From: a virus
Virus record (IMG/VR): IMGVR_UViG_3300025132_006985
Coordinates: 1-45,603 of that record
Length of the DNA: 45,603 nt
Strand: one strand, 5' to 3'
Both the position numbers and the translations under genes were made by a program. The notes under the pieces were generated by a model. It was not told where the DNA came from. It saw only the letters and a list, made by a program, of their open reading frames with translations, and did no database searches. The stretch's first letter is position 1. The number at the start of each line of letters is the position of its first letter. Positions 1 to 7,745 of the stretch are shown here, one piece after another.

Positions 1-100
1 TCGACACGAACGGAAACACGAACCTCAGATATCATCTACGCTGACTTCGCCAACCCACCAGCCCCTTCCCACGCCGCCGCGCCGCTGCTAGGCGCGCGCC

Positions 101-1699
101 ATGCTAGCTCCCCATCCTGACCGCCGCACCTTTGCCATCATCTCGCATCCCGACGCGGGCAAGACCACGCTGACCGAGAAATTGCTCGTCGCGGGCGGCG
201 CGATCCATATCGCGGGCGAGGTCAAGGCGCGGGGACAGGCGCGGCGCGCGCGGTCCGACTGGATGAAGATCGAGCAGCAGCGCGGGATTTCGGTGACCTC
301 GTCGGTGATGACGTTTGAACATGCCGGGCTGATCTTCAACCTGCTCGACACCCCGGGGCACGAGGATTTCAGCGAGGATACCTATCGCACCCTGACCGCG
401 GTCGACAGCGCGGTGATGGTGATCGACGCCGCCAAGGGCATCGAACCGCAGACGCTGAAACTGTTCGAGGTTTGCCGCCTGCGCTCGGTGCCGATCATCA
501 CCTTTATCAACAAGGTCGATCGCGAGGGGTTGCCGCCGTTTGAATTGCTCGACGAGGTCGCCGACCGGCTGGCGCTCGACGTGTGTCCGATGAACTGGCC
601 CGCGGGCATGGGCGGGCAGTTTGAGGGAATCTACGACCTCGTCGATCCGGCGATCATGCGGCCGGGCGGCGATGCTTCGCGGATGTACGAAGGGCACCGC
701 GCCAAGGTGACGGGGCTCGACGATCCGGCGCTGGCGCAGGAATTGAGCGCCGCCGCGCTCGCGCACCTCAAGGAAGAAACCGAGCTGGCGTCGGCCTGTT
801 ATGCGCCGTTCGACGGCGCGGCCTATCGCGGCGGCGACCTGACCCCGGTGTATTTCGGATCGGCGCTCAAGGAATTCGGCGTCGTCGATCTGCTCGCGGC
901 GCTGGCGCAGCACGCGCCGGGGCCGCAGCCGCAGCCCGCCGAACCGGCGCCGGTCGAACCGACCGACGATGCCGTCACCGGTTTCGTGTTCAAGGTGCAG
1001 GCGAATATGAACCCCGCGCACCGCGACCGCATCGCGTTCATGCGGCTGTGTTCGGGCAAGTTCGAGCGTGGGATGCGCTTGATGCAGGGCGGGACGGGCA
1101 AGGCGATCGCGATCAGCCGCCCGATGCTGTTCCTGGCGCAGGACCGCGAAATGGCCGAGGAAGCGTGGCCGGGCGACATCATCGGCATCCCGAACCACGG
1201 CACGCTGCGCGTCGGCGATACCTTGTCCGAACGCACCGACATCACGATCACCGGCCTGCCCAATTTTGCCCCCGAATTGCTGCGCCGCGTGGCGCTGGTC
1301 GATCCGACCCAGACCAAGAAATTGCGCAAGGCGCTCGACGACATGGCCGAGGAGGGGATTATCCAGGTCTTCTACCCCGAAATCGGCGCGAACATGATCG
1401 TCGGGGTGGTCGGCCAGTTGCAGCTGGAGGTGCTGATCAGCCGCCTCGACGCCGAATATAAGGTCGAGGCCAAGCTGGAGCAGTCGCCTTGGGAAACCGC
1501 GCGCTGGATCGCGTGCGACGATCCCGTGAAGCTCAAGACGTTCCAGTCCGAACATCGCGGCGCCAGCGCCACCGACCGCGACGGCGCGCCGGTGTTCATG
1601 GCGAAGGACGGGTGGGAAGTGGGGTACATCACCCAGCGTAACCCGGACATCCGTTTTACCGCGACGAAGGAACGGCGGTTGGGGGCTTTGGCGGTCTAG
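101..1699 (+). CDS. prfC: Peptide chain release factor 3 (RF3)
   Basis: This is a translational GTPase of 532 aa, close to the family's usual length. RF3 removes RF1 or RF2 from the ribosome after peptide release. The G1 loop is visible near residue 17 (HPDAGKTT), followed by switch II (DTPGHEDF, about residues 84-91) and the G4 motif NKVD near residue 138. The SDW..IEQQRGISV segment is typical of RF3 and EF-G. The ATG at 101 gives the standard short N-terminus before the G1 loop. The Shine-Dalgarno sequence is weak. This is a host housekeeping gene, convergent with dinB. The 100 bases upstream presumably hold its promoter, but I see no clear consensus there. Confidence 0.95.
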   Translation: MLAPHPDRRTFAIISHPDAGKTTLTEKLLVAGGAIHIAGEVKARGQARRARSDWMKIEQQRGISVTSSVMTFEHAGLIFNLLDTPGHEDFSEDTYRTLTAVDSAVMVIDAAKGIEPQTLKLFEVCRLRSVPIITFINKVDREGLPPFELLDEVADRLALDVCPMNWPAGMGGQFEGIYDLVDPAIMRPGGDASRMYEGHRAKVTGLDDPALAQELSAAALAHLKEETELASACYAPFDGAAYRGGDLTPVYFGSALKEFGVVDLLAALAQHAPGPQPQPAEPAPVEPTDDAVTGFVFKVQANMNPAHRDRIAFMRLCSGKFERGMRLMQGGTGKAIAISRPMLFLAQDREMAEEAWPGDIIGIPNHGTLRVGDTLSERTDITITGLPNFAPELLRRVALVDPTQTKKLRKALDDMAEEGIIQVFYPEIGANMIVGVVGQLQLEVLISRLDAEYKVEAKLEQSPWETARWIACDDPVKLKTFQSEHRGASATDRDGAPVFMAKDGWEVGYITQRNPDIRFTATKERRLGALAV

Positions 1700-1729
1700 C
1701 CTGATTTGTCGCCCCAACCCAACTCGTCG

Positions 1730-1795
1730 CCCCAGCGAAAGCTGGGGCCGCTATCGTCATAGCTGAACGCCAGCGATCCCAGCTTTCGCTGGGAT
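1730..1795. terminator. Paired hairpins between convergent prfC and dinB
   Basis: Two short perfect stem-loops sit in the 104-bp gap between convergent genes. The first, 1730-1747, has 7-bp arms (CCCCAGC/GCTGGGG) closed by a GAAA loop. The second, 1776-1795, has 8-bp arms (ATCCCAGC/GCTGGGAT) closed by TTTC. They share the same core sequence in opposite orientation, so they could also pair with each other. They probably act as a bidirectional terminator. The core looks like a dispersed intergenic repeat unit; that part is recalled rather than tested. Confidence 0.6.
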
Positions 1796-1803
1796 GACGA
1801 TGC

Positions 1804-2934
1804 TTAAATCAGGCTCAATAGATCGTTGGACGCTGCGGGGGCCTCATCCGCCTCATCCTCTTCGCCCTCGAACTTGCTCAGCGTCAGCCCCAGCAGCCGG
1901 ATGCCCTGTTCGGTCGGCAGCAGCGGTGCCAAAATTGCCTCGCCCGCCGCCAGCAGCGCGGCGCCATCGAGGATCGGCGCCGCCACCGATTTCGCGCGCG
2001 TGATCGTTTTGAAATCGGCGTAGCGCAGCTTCAGCGTCACCGTCCGTCCGCGCGCACCTTTCTTGGCGGCGCGATCCCAAACCACGGTGCAGACATGCGC
2101 CAGCGCCTCGCGGATTTCGGTGTCGGTGGTGAGGTCGTTGAAAAAGGTGCGCTCGCCGCCGAGCGATTTCAGCGGCCGGTTCGACTTGACCCGCCGATGG
2201 TCGATGCCGCGCGCCAGGTTGAACAGCCATTCGGCACTGTTGCCGAAATTTTCCGCCAGCCACAGCGGGTCTTTGCCCGCCAGATCGGCGCCCGAAAACA
2301 CCCCGAGCCCCTCCATCTTCGCCGCGGTCACCGGGCCGATGCCGTGAAAGCGGCGGATGGACAGCGTCTGGACGAACGCCGCGCCCTTGCCTGGCGGAAT
2401 GACGGTCAGCCCGTCGGGCTTGTTTTGATCCGACGCCAGCTTGGCGATGAACTTATTATACGACACACCCGCTGAAGCGGTGAGACCGGTTTCGTCGCGG
2501 ATGCGGCGGCGGATCAGCTTCGCGGTCGCGGTCGCGCTGCCCAGCCCGGCCTTGTCGGCGCTGACGTCAAGATAGGCTTCGTCGAGCGACAGCGGCTCGA
2601 CCTCGTCGGCATAGTCGTGGAAAATGGCGCGGATCTGGTGCGACACTTCGCGATAGGCGTCGAAGCGCGGGGGGACGAAGATGAGGTCGGGGCATTGGCG
2701 CTTGGCGGTGATGCTGGGCATCGCCGAGCGGACACCGAATTTGCGCGCTTCGTAACTGGCGGCGGCGACCACCCCGCGCCGCGACGAACCGCCGACGGCG
2801 ACGGGTTTGCCGCGCAGCGCCGGGTCGTCGCGCTGTTCGACCGACGCGTAAAAGGCATCCATGTCGACATGGATGATCTTGCGGACCGGGGCGTCCGTCG
2901 GCGTGTCGGGGGCAAGGTCTGCGGCAACTTCCAC
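1804..2934 (-). CDS. dinB: DNA polymerase IV (Y-family translesion polymerase)
   Basis: This is an error-prone polymerase that extends distorted primer ends and bypasses lesions. The catalytic palm motifs are clear: HVDMDAFYASVEQ near residue 23 and SLDEAYLDVS near residue 118. The helix-hairpin-helix region (FHGIGPVTAAKMEGLG) and little-finger domain follow. At 376 aa it has normal length. The C-terminus ends in DLLSLI after an acidic linker, which resembles a beta-clamp-binding tail. The start is GTG at 2934; no ATG lies before the first catalytic motif. A near-consensus LexA box lies 17 bp upstream, so SOS control is likely. Confidence 0.93.
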   Translation of the reverse strand: MEVAADLAPDTPTDAPVRKIIHVDMDAFYASVEQRDDPALRGKPVAVGGSSRRGVVAAASYEARKFGVRSAMPSITAKRQCPDLIFVPPRFDAYREVSHQIRAIFHDYADEVEPLSLDEAYLDVSADKAGLGSATATAKLIRRRIRDETGLTASAGVSYNKFIAKLASDQNKPDGLTVIPPGKGAAFVQTLSIRRFHGIGPVTAAKMEGLGVFSGADLAGKDPLWLAENFGNSAEWLFNLARGIDHRRVKSNRPLKSLGGERTFFNDLTTDTEIREALAHVCTVVWDRAAKKGARGRTVTLKLRYADFKTITRAKSVAAPILDGAALLAAGEAILAPLLPTEQGIRLLGLTLSKFEGEEDEADEAPAASNDLLSLI

Positions 2935-2950
2935 GCGCGCAGCCTAGCAT

Positions 2951-2965
2951 GTTGCCACGATGTTC
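2951..2965. promoter_or_regulatory. LexA (SOS) box upstream of dinB
   Basis: The sequence is GTTG-CCACGAT-GTTC. It matches the alphaproteobacterial GTTC-N7-GTTC consensus at 7 of 8 defined bases. It sits 17 bp before the dinB GTG start, within the roughly 100-bp divergent gap shared with tRNA-Gly. Its inner bases resemble the second SOS box at 43397-43411 near the right prophage end. Confidence 0.65.
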
Positions 2966-3034
2966 TCAACAACGCGGTTGACGCCAGACTTGACGAAGAT
3001 GGGGCAAGATGGCAATCGCCGCCGACCTTGGTGA

Positions 3035-3108
3035 GCGGGTATAGCATAGTGGTAATGCTCTAGCCTTCCAAGCTAGCTAGGCGGGTTCGATTCCCGCTAC
3101 CCGCTCCA
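3035..3108 (+). tRNA. tRNA-Gly (anticodon TCC), CCA encoded
   Basis: A full cloverleaf can be folded by hand. The acceptor arms are GCGGGTA (3035-3041) and TACCCGC (3098-3104). The D-arm is GCATAGTGGTAATGC. The anticodon stem is CTAGC/GCTAG around the loop CTTCCAA, giving anticodon TCC, which reads GGA. The T-arm is GCGGG-TTCGATT-CCCGC. CCA is encoded at 3106-3108. The 3' 23 nt, from the T-loop through CCA, are the prophage attachment core, so the phage restores the tRNA on integration. Confidence 0.96.
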
Positions 3109-4708
3109 TCGATAGCATACCTGCCGATCCGCGCGATTTTGGGGCTTTTCCGGTCGCCACCTCAAGCATCGCTGCCAGATGCCCGGTCAGCTCGATATCG
3201 ACGCCCTGCCGCGCATCCTTGGGCGTTATCACGATATTGTCGATCATGGCGCGCAGCGCGGGGCCTGCCTCGTCGCGTGCGGCCGGGTCGCTCAGCGCCT
3301 CTTCCAGATTGCGAACCATGCGGCGATATTCGTCCGCGAGCTGGGGATGCAGCGCCACGACGGGCAGCGTTTCCGAATCGCTCAGCGTCTGCCGGATCGC
3401 GTCGCGCTCGCGGGTCGCCTCAGTCATCGCGGCGCGCAGCTCGGTAAATTCGCCGCCGCCGGTCGCGATGGCTTCGACGAGCCGGGCGACGCGTCCCTCT
3501 GCCTCGGTCAGCTTTTTGCGCAATCCGGCATCGCGGCGCTGCGCATCCTTGGACCTGCGCGCATGTTCGGTGTGATATTCCTTGACGAAGGCCGACACCA
3601 AATCGGGGTCGAGCAGCTTGTCGGCGAGGCCGCCCAGCACGCGTCGCTCTAGATCGACGTTCAAGATCGTCCGTTCGTTCGAGCATGCGGCCGCGCCGCC
3701 TTCGCGATAGGCCGAGCAGCCCCAGCGTTCGGGCCGGACGATCGTATAAGCCGAGCCGCAGCGCCCGCACTTTGCGATGCCCGACAACAGGCGGCGCGGC
3801 CGCCGCGCCTGATTGAGCGTCAGGCCGGTGTAGTTCCCGCGAGCGGCGTCGCTCGCGGCCCATAGCTCGTCGCTGATGATGCGAAGATGCGGGACGGGAT
3901 GCACCGACCATTCGCTTTCGGGCTGCGGCTTGATCCGTACCCGGCGCGTGCGCGGGTCGATCATCTTGCGGGTGCGGCCGACGACCAGCTCGCCGCGATA
4001 TAGGCGGTTTCGCAGGATGCCGTCGCCGCGCTTGCCCGAGCCCGATATCGTATTGCTGCGCCAAAATTTCCCCGACACCGGGGCGACGCCGTCGGCGTTC
4101 AGGCCGCCGGCTATATCGCGAACCGACTTGCCCGCCGCATGTTCGGTGAAGATGCGCAGGACGATGGCGGCCGTTTCGGGGTCGATTTCGCGCAAGCCCC
4201 GGATCGGCTCGCCCTTCTCGTCATATTTGAGCAGCTTGCGATAGCCGTAGGCGATCCCGGCGGGCGCGAGGCCCTGCGCGGCGCGGCCCTTTTGCGCGCG
4301 GCGGATATTGTGGGCCAGCTCGACGCGCATATGCTCGTCGATCACGCCTTTGATACCGCCGGTCAGCAGCGTGATTTCGCCGTCCGCAAGGGTGAACAGG
4401 CGCGCGCCCGCGAAGTTTATTTCCTTGCGGATGAAGTCGCTGTCGCCGACGCCGCGCGCGATGCGGCTGGTCGTGTCGGTCAATACCTGATCGACGTCGC
4501 CCCGGCGGATGCGATCGAGCATCGCGGCCATCGCCGGGCGCTGATCCTCGCCAAACCCGGCGCCGCCGCCGATCGCATAGTCGGTAAAGACCTCGACGAC
4601 CGTCCACGCCTCGCGCTCGCAACGCTCGCGGCAGACGGTGACTTGGTCTTCGATCGACCGCTTATTCTGCAGTTCGCTTGAGAACCGGGCGTAGATCAGA
4701 GTGCGCAT
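3077..4708 (-). CDS. int: Large serine recombinase (phage integrase)
   Basis: The protein starts with a resolvase catalytic domain (MRTLIYARFSS, nucleophile in the FSS segment). A recombinase domain follows, then a zinc ribbon (CGRCGSAY..WGCSAYREGGAAACSNE) and a C-terminal coiled coil rich in Arg and Glu. I chose the ATG at 4708 (543 aa) because it places the catalytic strand at the N-terminus as in the family. An in-frame TTG at 4783 is the alternative; neither has a strong Shine-Dalgarno sequence. The last 32 bases lie antisense inside tRNA-Gly and cross attL, encoding the tail ERVAGIEPA. It is the last gene of a leftward operon. Confidence 0.93.
   Translation of the reverse strand: MRTLIYARFSSELQNKRSIEDQVTVCRERCEREAWTVVEVFTDYAIGGGAGFGEDQRPAMAAMLDRIRRGDVDQVLTDTTSRIARGVGDSDFIRKEINFAGARLFTLADGEITLLTGGIKGVIDEHMRVELAHNIRRAQKGRAAQGLAPAGIAYGYRKLLKYDEKGEPIRGLREIDPETAAIVLRIFTEHAAGKSVRDIAGGLNADGVAPVSGKFWRSNTISGSGKRGDGILRNRLYRGELVVGRTRKMIDPRTRRVRIKPQPESEWSVHPVPHLRIISDELWAASDAARGNYTGLTLNQARRPRRLLSGIAKCGRCGSAYTIVRPERWGCSAYREGGAAACSNERTILNVDLERRVLGGLADKLLDPDLVSAFVKEYHTEHARRSKDAQRRDAGLRKKLTEAEGRVARLVEAIATGGGEFTELRAAMTEATRERDAIRQTLSDSETLPVVALHPQLADEYRRMVRNLEEALSDPAARDEAGPALRAMIDNIVITPKDARQGVDIELTGHLAAMLEVATGKAPKSRGSAGMLSMERVAGIEPA
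3086..3108. other. attL core of the prophage
   Basis: This 23-bp sequence, running from the T-loop to the CCA of tRNA-Gly, is repeated exactly at 43462-43484. The flanks diverge immediately on both sides: G versus A before, T versus G after. The serine integrase gene crosses this core on the opposite strand, which marks this end as the integrase-proximal junction. Confidence 0.92.
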
Positions 4709-4814
4709 GGTGACGACGATTCGGCTGGTGACGACAGGTGCCTGTGTCGCGCGCGGCGGCGGCGCGCGCAAGGGCGCGGACAAATTCGAGCAGTTGAGGG
4801 TCGGGTTTGCTCAT
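4662..4814 (-). CDS. Small hypothetical protein upstream of integrase
   Basis: This 50-aa frame begins MSKPDPQLLEFVRALARA. Its ATG overlaps the stop of the upstream gene as ATGA (4811-4814), the coupling style used throughout this operon. The first 23 residues look helical. The rest is Arg/His-rich and overlaps the integrase start in another frame, so only the N-terminal part may matter. It could feed ribosomes to the integrase start by termination-reinitiation. Function unknown. Confidence 0.5.
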   Translation of the reverse strand: MSKPDPQLLEFVRALARAAAARDTGTCRHQPNRRHHAHSDLRPVLKRTAE

Positions 4815-5053
4815 TTGAGCAGCCGGGCGATATGCCCAGCATAGACGCCGACGGCTTTCCAATAGAGGGCCATCGGAGCTTTGTGACGGCGCCAGCTTTC
4901 ATCAGCGCGCAACCGGGCGTCGGCTTGAATTTCCAGCAACAGGACTCGCAGAATAGCGCGAGAATCGTCAGAAAGACTATCGAGCTTGCGAGCTGCCGGA
5001 AGCGCCAGAACCGGATTGCGGACCTCGCGACGATTGCTGCGGGCGTCGGTCAT
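4811..5053 (-). CDS. Hypothetical protein, 80 aa
   Basis: The protein begins MTDARSNRREVRNP and ends VYAGHIARLLK. It looks helical and is rich in Arg, Leu and Ala, with no signal peptide or membrane segment. The ATG overlaps the stop of the cytosine methyltransferase gene as ATGA, and its own stop overlaps the next ATG the same way. Residues 31-50 (SRAILRVLLLEIQADARLRA) form an amphipathic helix. I do not recognise a family. Confidence 0.7.
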   Translation of the reverse strand: MTDARSNRREVRNPVLALPAARKLDSLSDDSRAILRVLLLEIQADARLRADESWRRHKAPMALYWKAVGVYAGHIARLLK

Positions 5054-6642
5054 GCGGCCATTGCCAGCTGGGTGCAATGTTCGGGCAGGTTCGCACGGGC
5101 GAGCGCTTCGGACATAACCGGGCAGACGCTGTTGCCGACCTTCGCGACCTGGTGCGTCTTCGGCAGGCGGCCAAACTTGCGCGCCTTTTTCTTTTCCGTG
5201 ACGTACCAGCATTCGGGATCGAGGATATAGTCGGGCGGGAAGCCCTGCGCGTTCGCCAGCTCGCGCGGCGTCAGCATCCGCATGCCGATATCGAAGATGA
5301 TGTAGGTCGCGGCGTCGATCGTCACCGTCACGACGGCAAAGCGGTCTTTCGTGGTGACGGTGCCGAGAGGCATGTCGAGGCCGTGCCCGCCCTCGTCGGT
5401 GCCGTAATATTTGATCAGGAACGCGGCGACCATGACGGCCCGATCCATCAGCTCGGGCGCCAGGGCGTCGGCCTCCACCATCGTCACCTCGACGGGCTGT
5501 TGCTGCGTCCCGCGGCCGGTGATGGTGCTGAGCGGTTCGGCCATCGACCGGGGCGCGCATCCGTTCCCGGCATTGTGCTGCGCCATGAAGGCGGCGACGA
5601 GGCCATGATGCAGCCCGCCGGCGCTGACGACGTCCAGCGGCGCCGTGACGGGCGCGTCGGAGCAATTGTTGCGCAGTTTGATCAGGCTTGCGGCGCTGAG
5701 CGCCATTTCGCCACGGTGGGCGCCGGTAACGGTCGGCAGCGGCTCGGGCAGCGGATAGACGCGATGCGGCGAACCATGATGCGTCAGCGGGATGATGCCC
5801 GGCGCGGCGGTCGTGACGCCGTTGTCGTTCGCGTGACCGACGATATAGGGGCGCTCGGCCTGCACGACCTGTCGCATGACGCCCGATGCAATGCGCTTGC
5901 AGGTCGCATCCTCGGGCAGTTTCTTGCGGTCGAAGATCGACGGGCATTTGATCGACCAGTCGATGCACTCGGCCGCGGTGCGCCACGGCAACAGCTTCCC
6001 GGTGCGGACCTCGACGCTGTCGGGCTGGCCGTGCGTCGGCTGCGGCCATATGATCGGGCGGCCGTCGCGGCGGGCGATCAGGAACAGGCGCTTGCGGCTG
6101 GTCGGTGCGCCAAAGTCGCACGCGCGAAGCTCGCGCCATTGGACACGATAACCGAGGCGGCGAATCTTACGGACCCAAGGCAGGAACAGCGAGCCCTTTT
6201 GATCCTTGATCGGGCGGCCGTCTTCGTCGAGCGGTCCCCAATCCTGAAATTCTTCGACATTTTCCAGCATGATGACCAGCGGCGCGCCTTCGCCGTCGGG
6301 TGTCTTGCGCTGCAGCCGTTCGATCCAGTGCGGCACGACGTCGGCCATCGCCCGAATGTTGCGATCGAGAGGCTTCCCGCCCTTTGCCTTGCTGTGATGT
6401 TTGCAATCGGGGCTGAACCAGGCGAGCAGCACGGGGGCGCCGCCGGTCGCGTCGAGCGGGTCGATCGAGAATATCGACTGGCAATAATGCTTCGTCTCGG
6501 GATGGTTCGCCGCATGGATCGCGATAGCCGCGTCGTCGTGATTGACGGCGACGTCGACCGAACGGCCGAAGGCGCGTTCAAGCCCGGTGCTGGCGCCGCC
6601 ACCGCCTGCGAAATTGTCAACGATCAGGGGCTGCGGCTTCAT
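5050..6642 (-). CDS. C5 cytosine DNA methyltransferase (phage orphan type)
   Basis: It transfers methyl from S-adenosylmethionine to carbon 5 of cytosine. The SAM-binding motif I is FAGGGGAST (residues 11-19). The catalytic motif IV reads PDC (Cys80) instead of the usual PC followed by Q or S. Motif VI ENV is at 127-129, and a motif VIII-like stretch (ACDFGAPTSRKRLF) follows. The region between about 200 and 420 is long and would hold target recognition. No cognate endonuclease is nearby, so it probably protects phage DNA or shapes regulation. It is ATGA-coupled on both sides in the leftward operon. Confidence 0.9.
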   Translation of the reverse strand: MKPQPLIVDNFAGGGGASTGLERAFGRSVDVAVNHDDAAIAIHAANHPETKHYCQSIFSIDPLDATGGAPVLLAWFSPDCKHHSKAKGGKPLDRNIRAMADVVPHWIERLQRKTPDGEGAPLVIMLENVEEFQDWGPLDEDGRPIKDQKGSLFLPWVRKIRRLGYRVQWRELRACDFGAPTSRKRLFLIARRDGRPIIWPQPTHGQPDSVEVRTGKLLPWRTAAECIDWSIKCPSIFDRKKLPEDATCKRIASGVMRQVVQAERPYIVGHANDNGVTTAAPGIIPLTHHGSPHRVYPLPEPLPTVTGAHRGEMALSAASLIKLRNNCSDAPVTAPLDVVSAGGLHHGLVAAFMAQHNAGNGCAPRSMAEPLSTITGRGTQQQPVEVTMVEADALAPELMDRAVMVAAFLIKYYGTDEGGHGLDMPLGTVTTKDRFAVVTVTIDAATYIIFDIGMRMLTPRELANAQGFPPDYILDPECWYVTEKKKARKFGRLPKTHQVAKVGNSVCPVMSEALARANLPEHCTQLAMAA

Positions 6643-6902
6643 GCCGCCTCTCCATTACGACGCGCAATCTCGGCGGCGCTCAAGCCATAGCCCGAACCGT
6701 AGAAAATACCGTCATCGTCGACCAATCCGGTGTAGCATTCCGCGATCCCGCGCTTGCGCAGCGACCGGCAGGCTTCGGCGACCTCGTCGCGTGACAAACC
6801 TGTGCGCGTCGACAAGTGATTGAAATTCATGCAGCTGGCGTCCGATGGCGTGCCTAGATAGTTCAGCACGCGCCATTCATTGGCCGTCAGTTCGTCGGTC
6901 AC
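6639..6902 (-). CDS. Small winged-helix-like DNA-binding protein
   Basis: This 87-aa protein (MTDELTANEWRVLNYLG...) has the layout of a MarR-like winged helix: a first helix, then LSTRTGLSRDEVAEACRSLRKRGIAE as helix-turn-helix, then a short beta wing. It may regulate this operon or another phage gene. Both ends overlap neighbours by ATGA. The HTH assignment is by eye and the target is unknown. Confidence 0.75.
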   Translation of the reverse strand: MTDELTANEWRVLNYLGTPSDASCMNFNHLSTRTGLSRDEVAEACRSLRKRGIAECYTGLVDDDGIFYGSGYGLSAAEIARRNGEAA

Positions 6903-7321
6903 GCGGCTTTCCTTTCGGGATCAGCGGCGATGATTTCGCCGGTGTGGTGGTCGATGGTCGGCCGGGGCTCGCCGGCGCGGCGTGCCCAGCGGATCGCGAG
7001 GGCGTAGAGAAGGAAGGGACGCGCCTCGGCTTCGCCGCTGACGCGCCCCTTTGCGACCCAGTCCGCCATGGCGGCCCGAGCTATGTCGAGAATGACGCGA
7101 TAGAGATATTCGACCTCTTCAAGATGGTTCGGCGCGACGAGCGGCCGCGGCCGCGTTGCATGCCATAGCTCCCATTCGACGATGGCCGACCATTCGGCGG
7201 CATCGGTGCGGCGCTGGGCGACGGTCAGGCCTTGCATGTTGCGCATCGCCGCGAGGCGGCGCGCCTGCTCGGCGCGCGCGATGGCGAGCGTGTTGTCGGA
7301 GGTGAGGCCGAGGAAGGTCAT
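6899..7321 (-). CDS. Hypothetical protein, 140 aa
   Basis: A mostly helical protein with no clear catalytic motif. The N-terminus (TLAIARAEQARRLAAMRNMQGL) could form a coiled coil. The C-terminal part contains IDHHTGEII, a short motif seen in various phage proteins but not diagnostic. It is ATGA-coupled to the downstream winged-helix gene and to the upstream small gene. No family recognised. Confidence 0.75.
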   Translation of the reverse strand: MTFLGLTSDNTLAIARAEQARRLAAMRNMQGLTVAQRRTDAAEWSAIVEWELWHATRPRPLVAPNHLEEVEYLYRVILDIARAAMADWVAKGRVSGEAEARPFLLYALAIRWARRAGEPRPTIDHHTGEIIAADPERKAA

Positions 7322-7473
7322 AGCATTTGCTCGCGGGTATCCCGGCGCTGATCACGTAATCGCGCGAGGCCGGGCGTCATGGCGGGCGACCAGCGGCGAT
7401 AGTGGCCGGTGCGGCTGACGATGCACCAGCCATTGCGGGTGTCGACTACGTCGAAAGGACGGTGCCGCCTCAT
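7318..7473 (-). CDS. Very small hypothetical protein, 51 aa
   Basis: This short gene begins MRRHRPFDVVDTRNGWCIVS and is basic. Support comes from its position: its ATG overlaps the stop of the 62-aa membrane gene as ATGA, and its stop overlaps the next start the same way. The pattern VVDTRNGWCIVSRTGHYRRW suggests a small beta-rich fold. No function can be assigned. Confidence 0.6.
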   Translation of the reverse strand: MRRHRPFDVVDTRNGWCIVSRTGHYRRWSPAMTPGLARLRDQRRDTREQML

Positions 7474-7658
7474 TGCCCGCCGCCGAAGATGACGGCCGCC
7501 GCGAGCAGGTTCGCGACGCACGCGGCGACCGCAACAACGGTCAGGCCATGCTTGACGAACGCCTTGCGGGTTTCGTGCAGGGTGCGGATGACCGCAACGG
7601 CCTTTGCCACCGCGGGCTCGTCTTTGCCGAGCATCAGCGCGAGCAGGGTCAGACGCAT
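7470..7658 (-). CDS. Small single-pass membrane protein, first gene of leftward operon
   Basis: This 62-aa protein has a cytoplasmic-looking charged half and a C-terminal hydrophobic segment (VVAVAACVANLLAAAVIF), probably one membrane span. A GGGGAG Shine-Dalgarno sequence lies just upstream of the ATG. It is the promoter-proximal gene of the operon that ends with integrase, directly downstream of the leftward promoter and operators. Possible roles include exclusion or a membrane anchor, but nothing in the sequence decides this. Confidence 0.7.
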   Translation of the reverse strand: MRLTLLALMLGKDEPAVAKAVAVIRTLHETRKAFVKHGLTVVAVAACVANLLAAAVIFGGGQ

Positions 7659-7695
7659 AAAAAACTCCCCGCCGGACCATCCGGCGAGGGGTGCA

Positions 7696-7745
7696 ATAGT
7701 AGGATTGGTCCTACGTCGTCAACAAAAAAGTAGGAGCAGTCCTAT
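7696..7745 (-). promoter_or_regulatory. Leftward promoter with paired repressor operators
   Basis: Read leftward, TTGACG (7722-7717) is a good -35 element. Candidate -10 elements are TACTAT (15-bp spacer) or TATTGC (18-bp spacer). Operator 1, GTAGGA-TTGG-TCCTAC at 7699-7714, is a perfect 6-4-6 palindrome between -35 and -10. Operator 2 at 7730-7745 (GTAGGA-GCAG-TCCTAT) lies upstream, centred exactly 31 bp away. The same design recurs at 8876-8921. The S24 repressor is the obvious binder, by inference. Confidence 0.75.

Noticed and set aside
104-1717. Open frame of 537 codons antisense to prfC
   Set aside because: High-GC shadow frame. The protein is dominated by Arg, His and Gly with no motif, and the opposite strand encodes an unmistakable RF3.
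3077-3108. Integrase tail VAGIEPA as a mere annotation artefact of a tRNA antisense frame
   Set aside because: The frame is continuous from the integrase body, with no earlier stop. The tail is therefore the real end of this gene in the integrated state.
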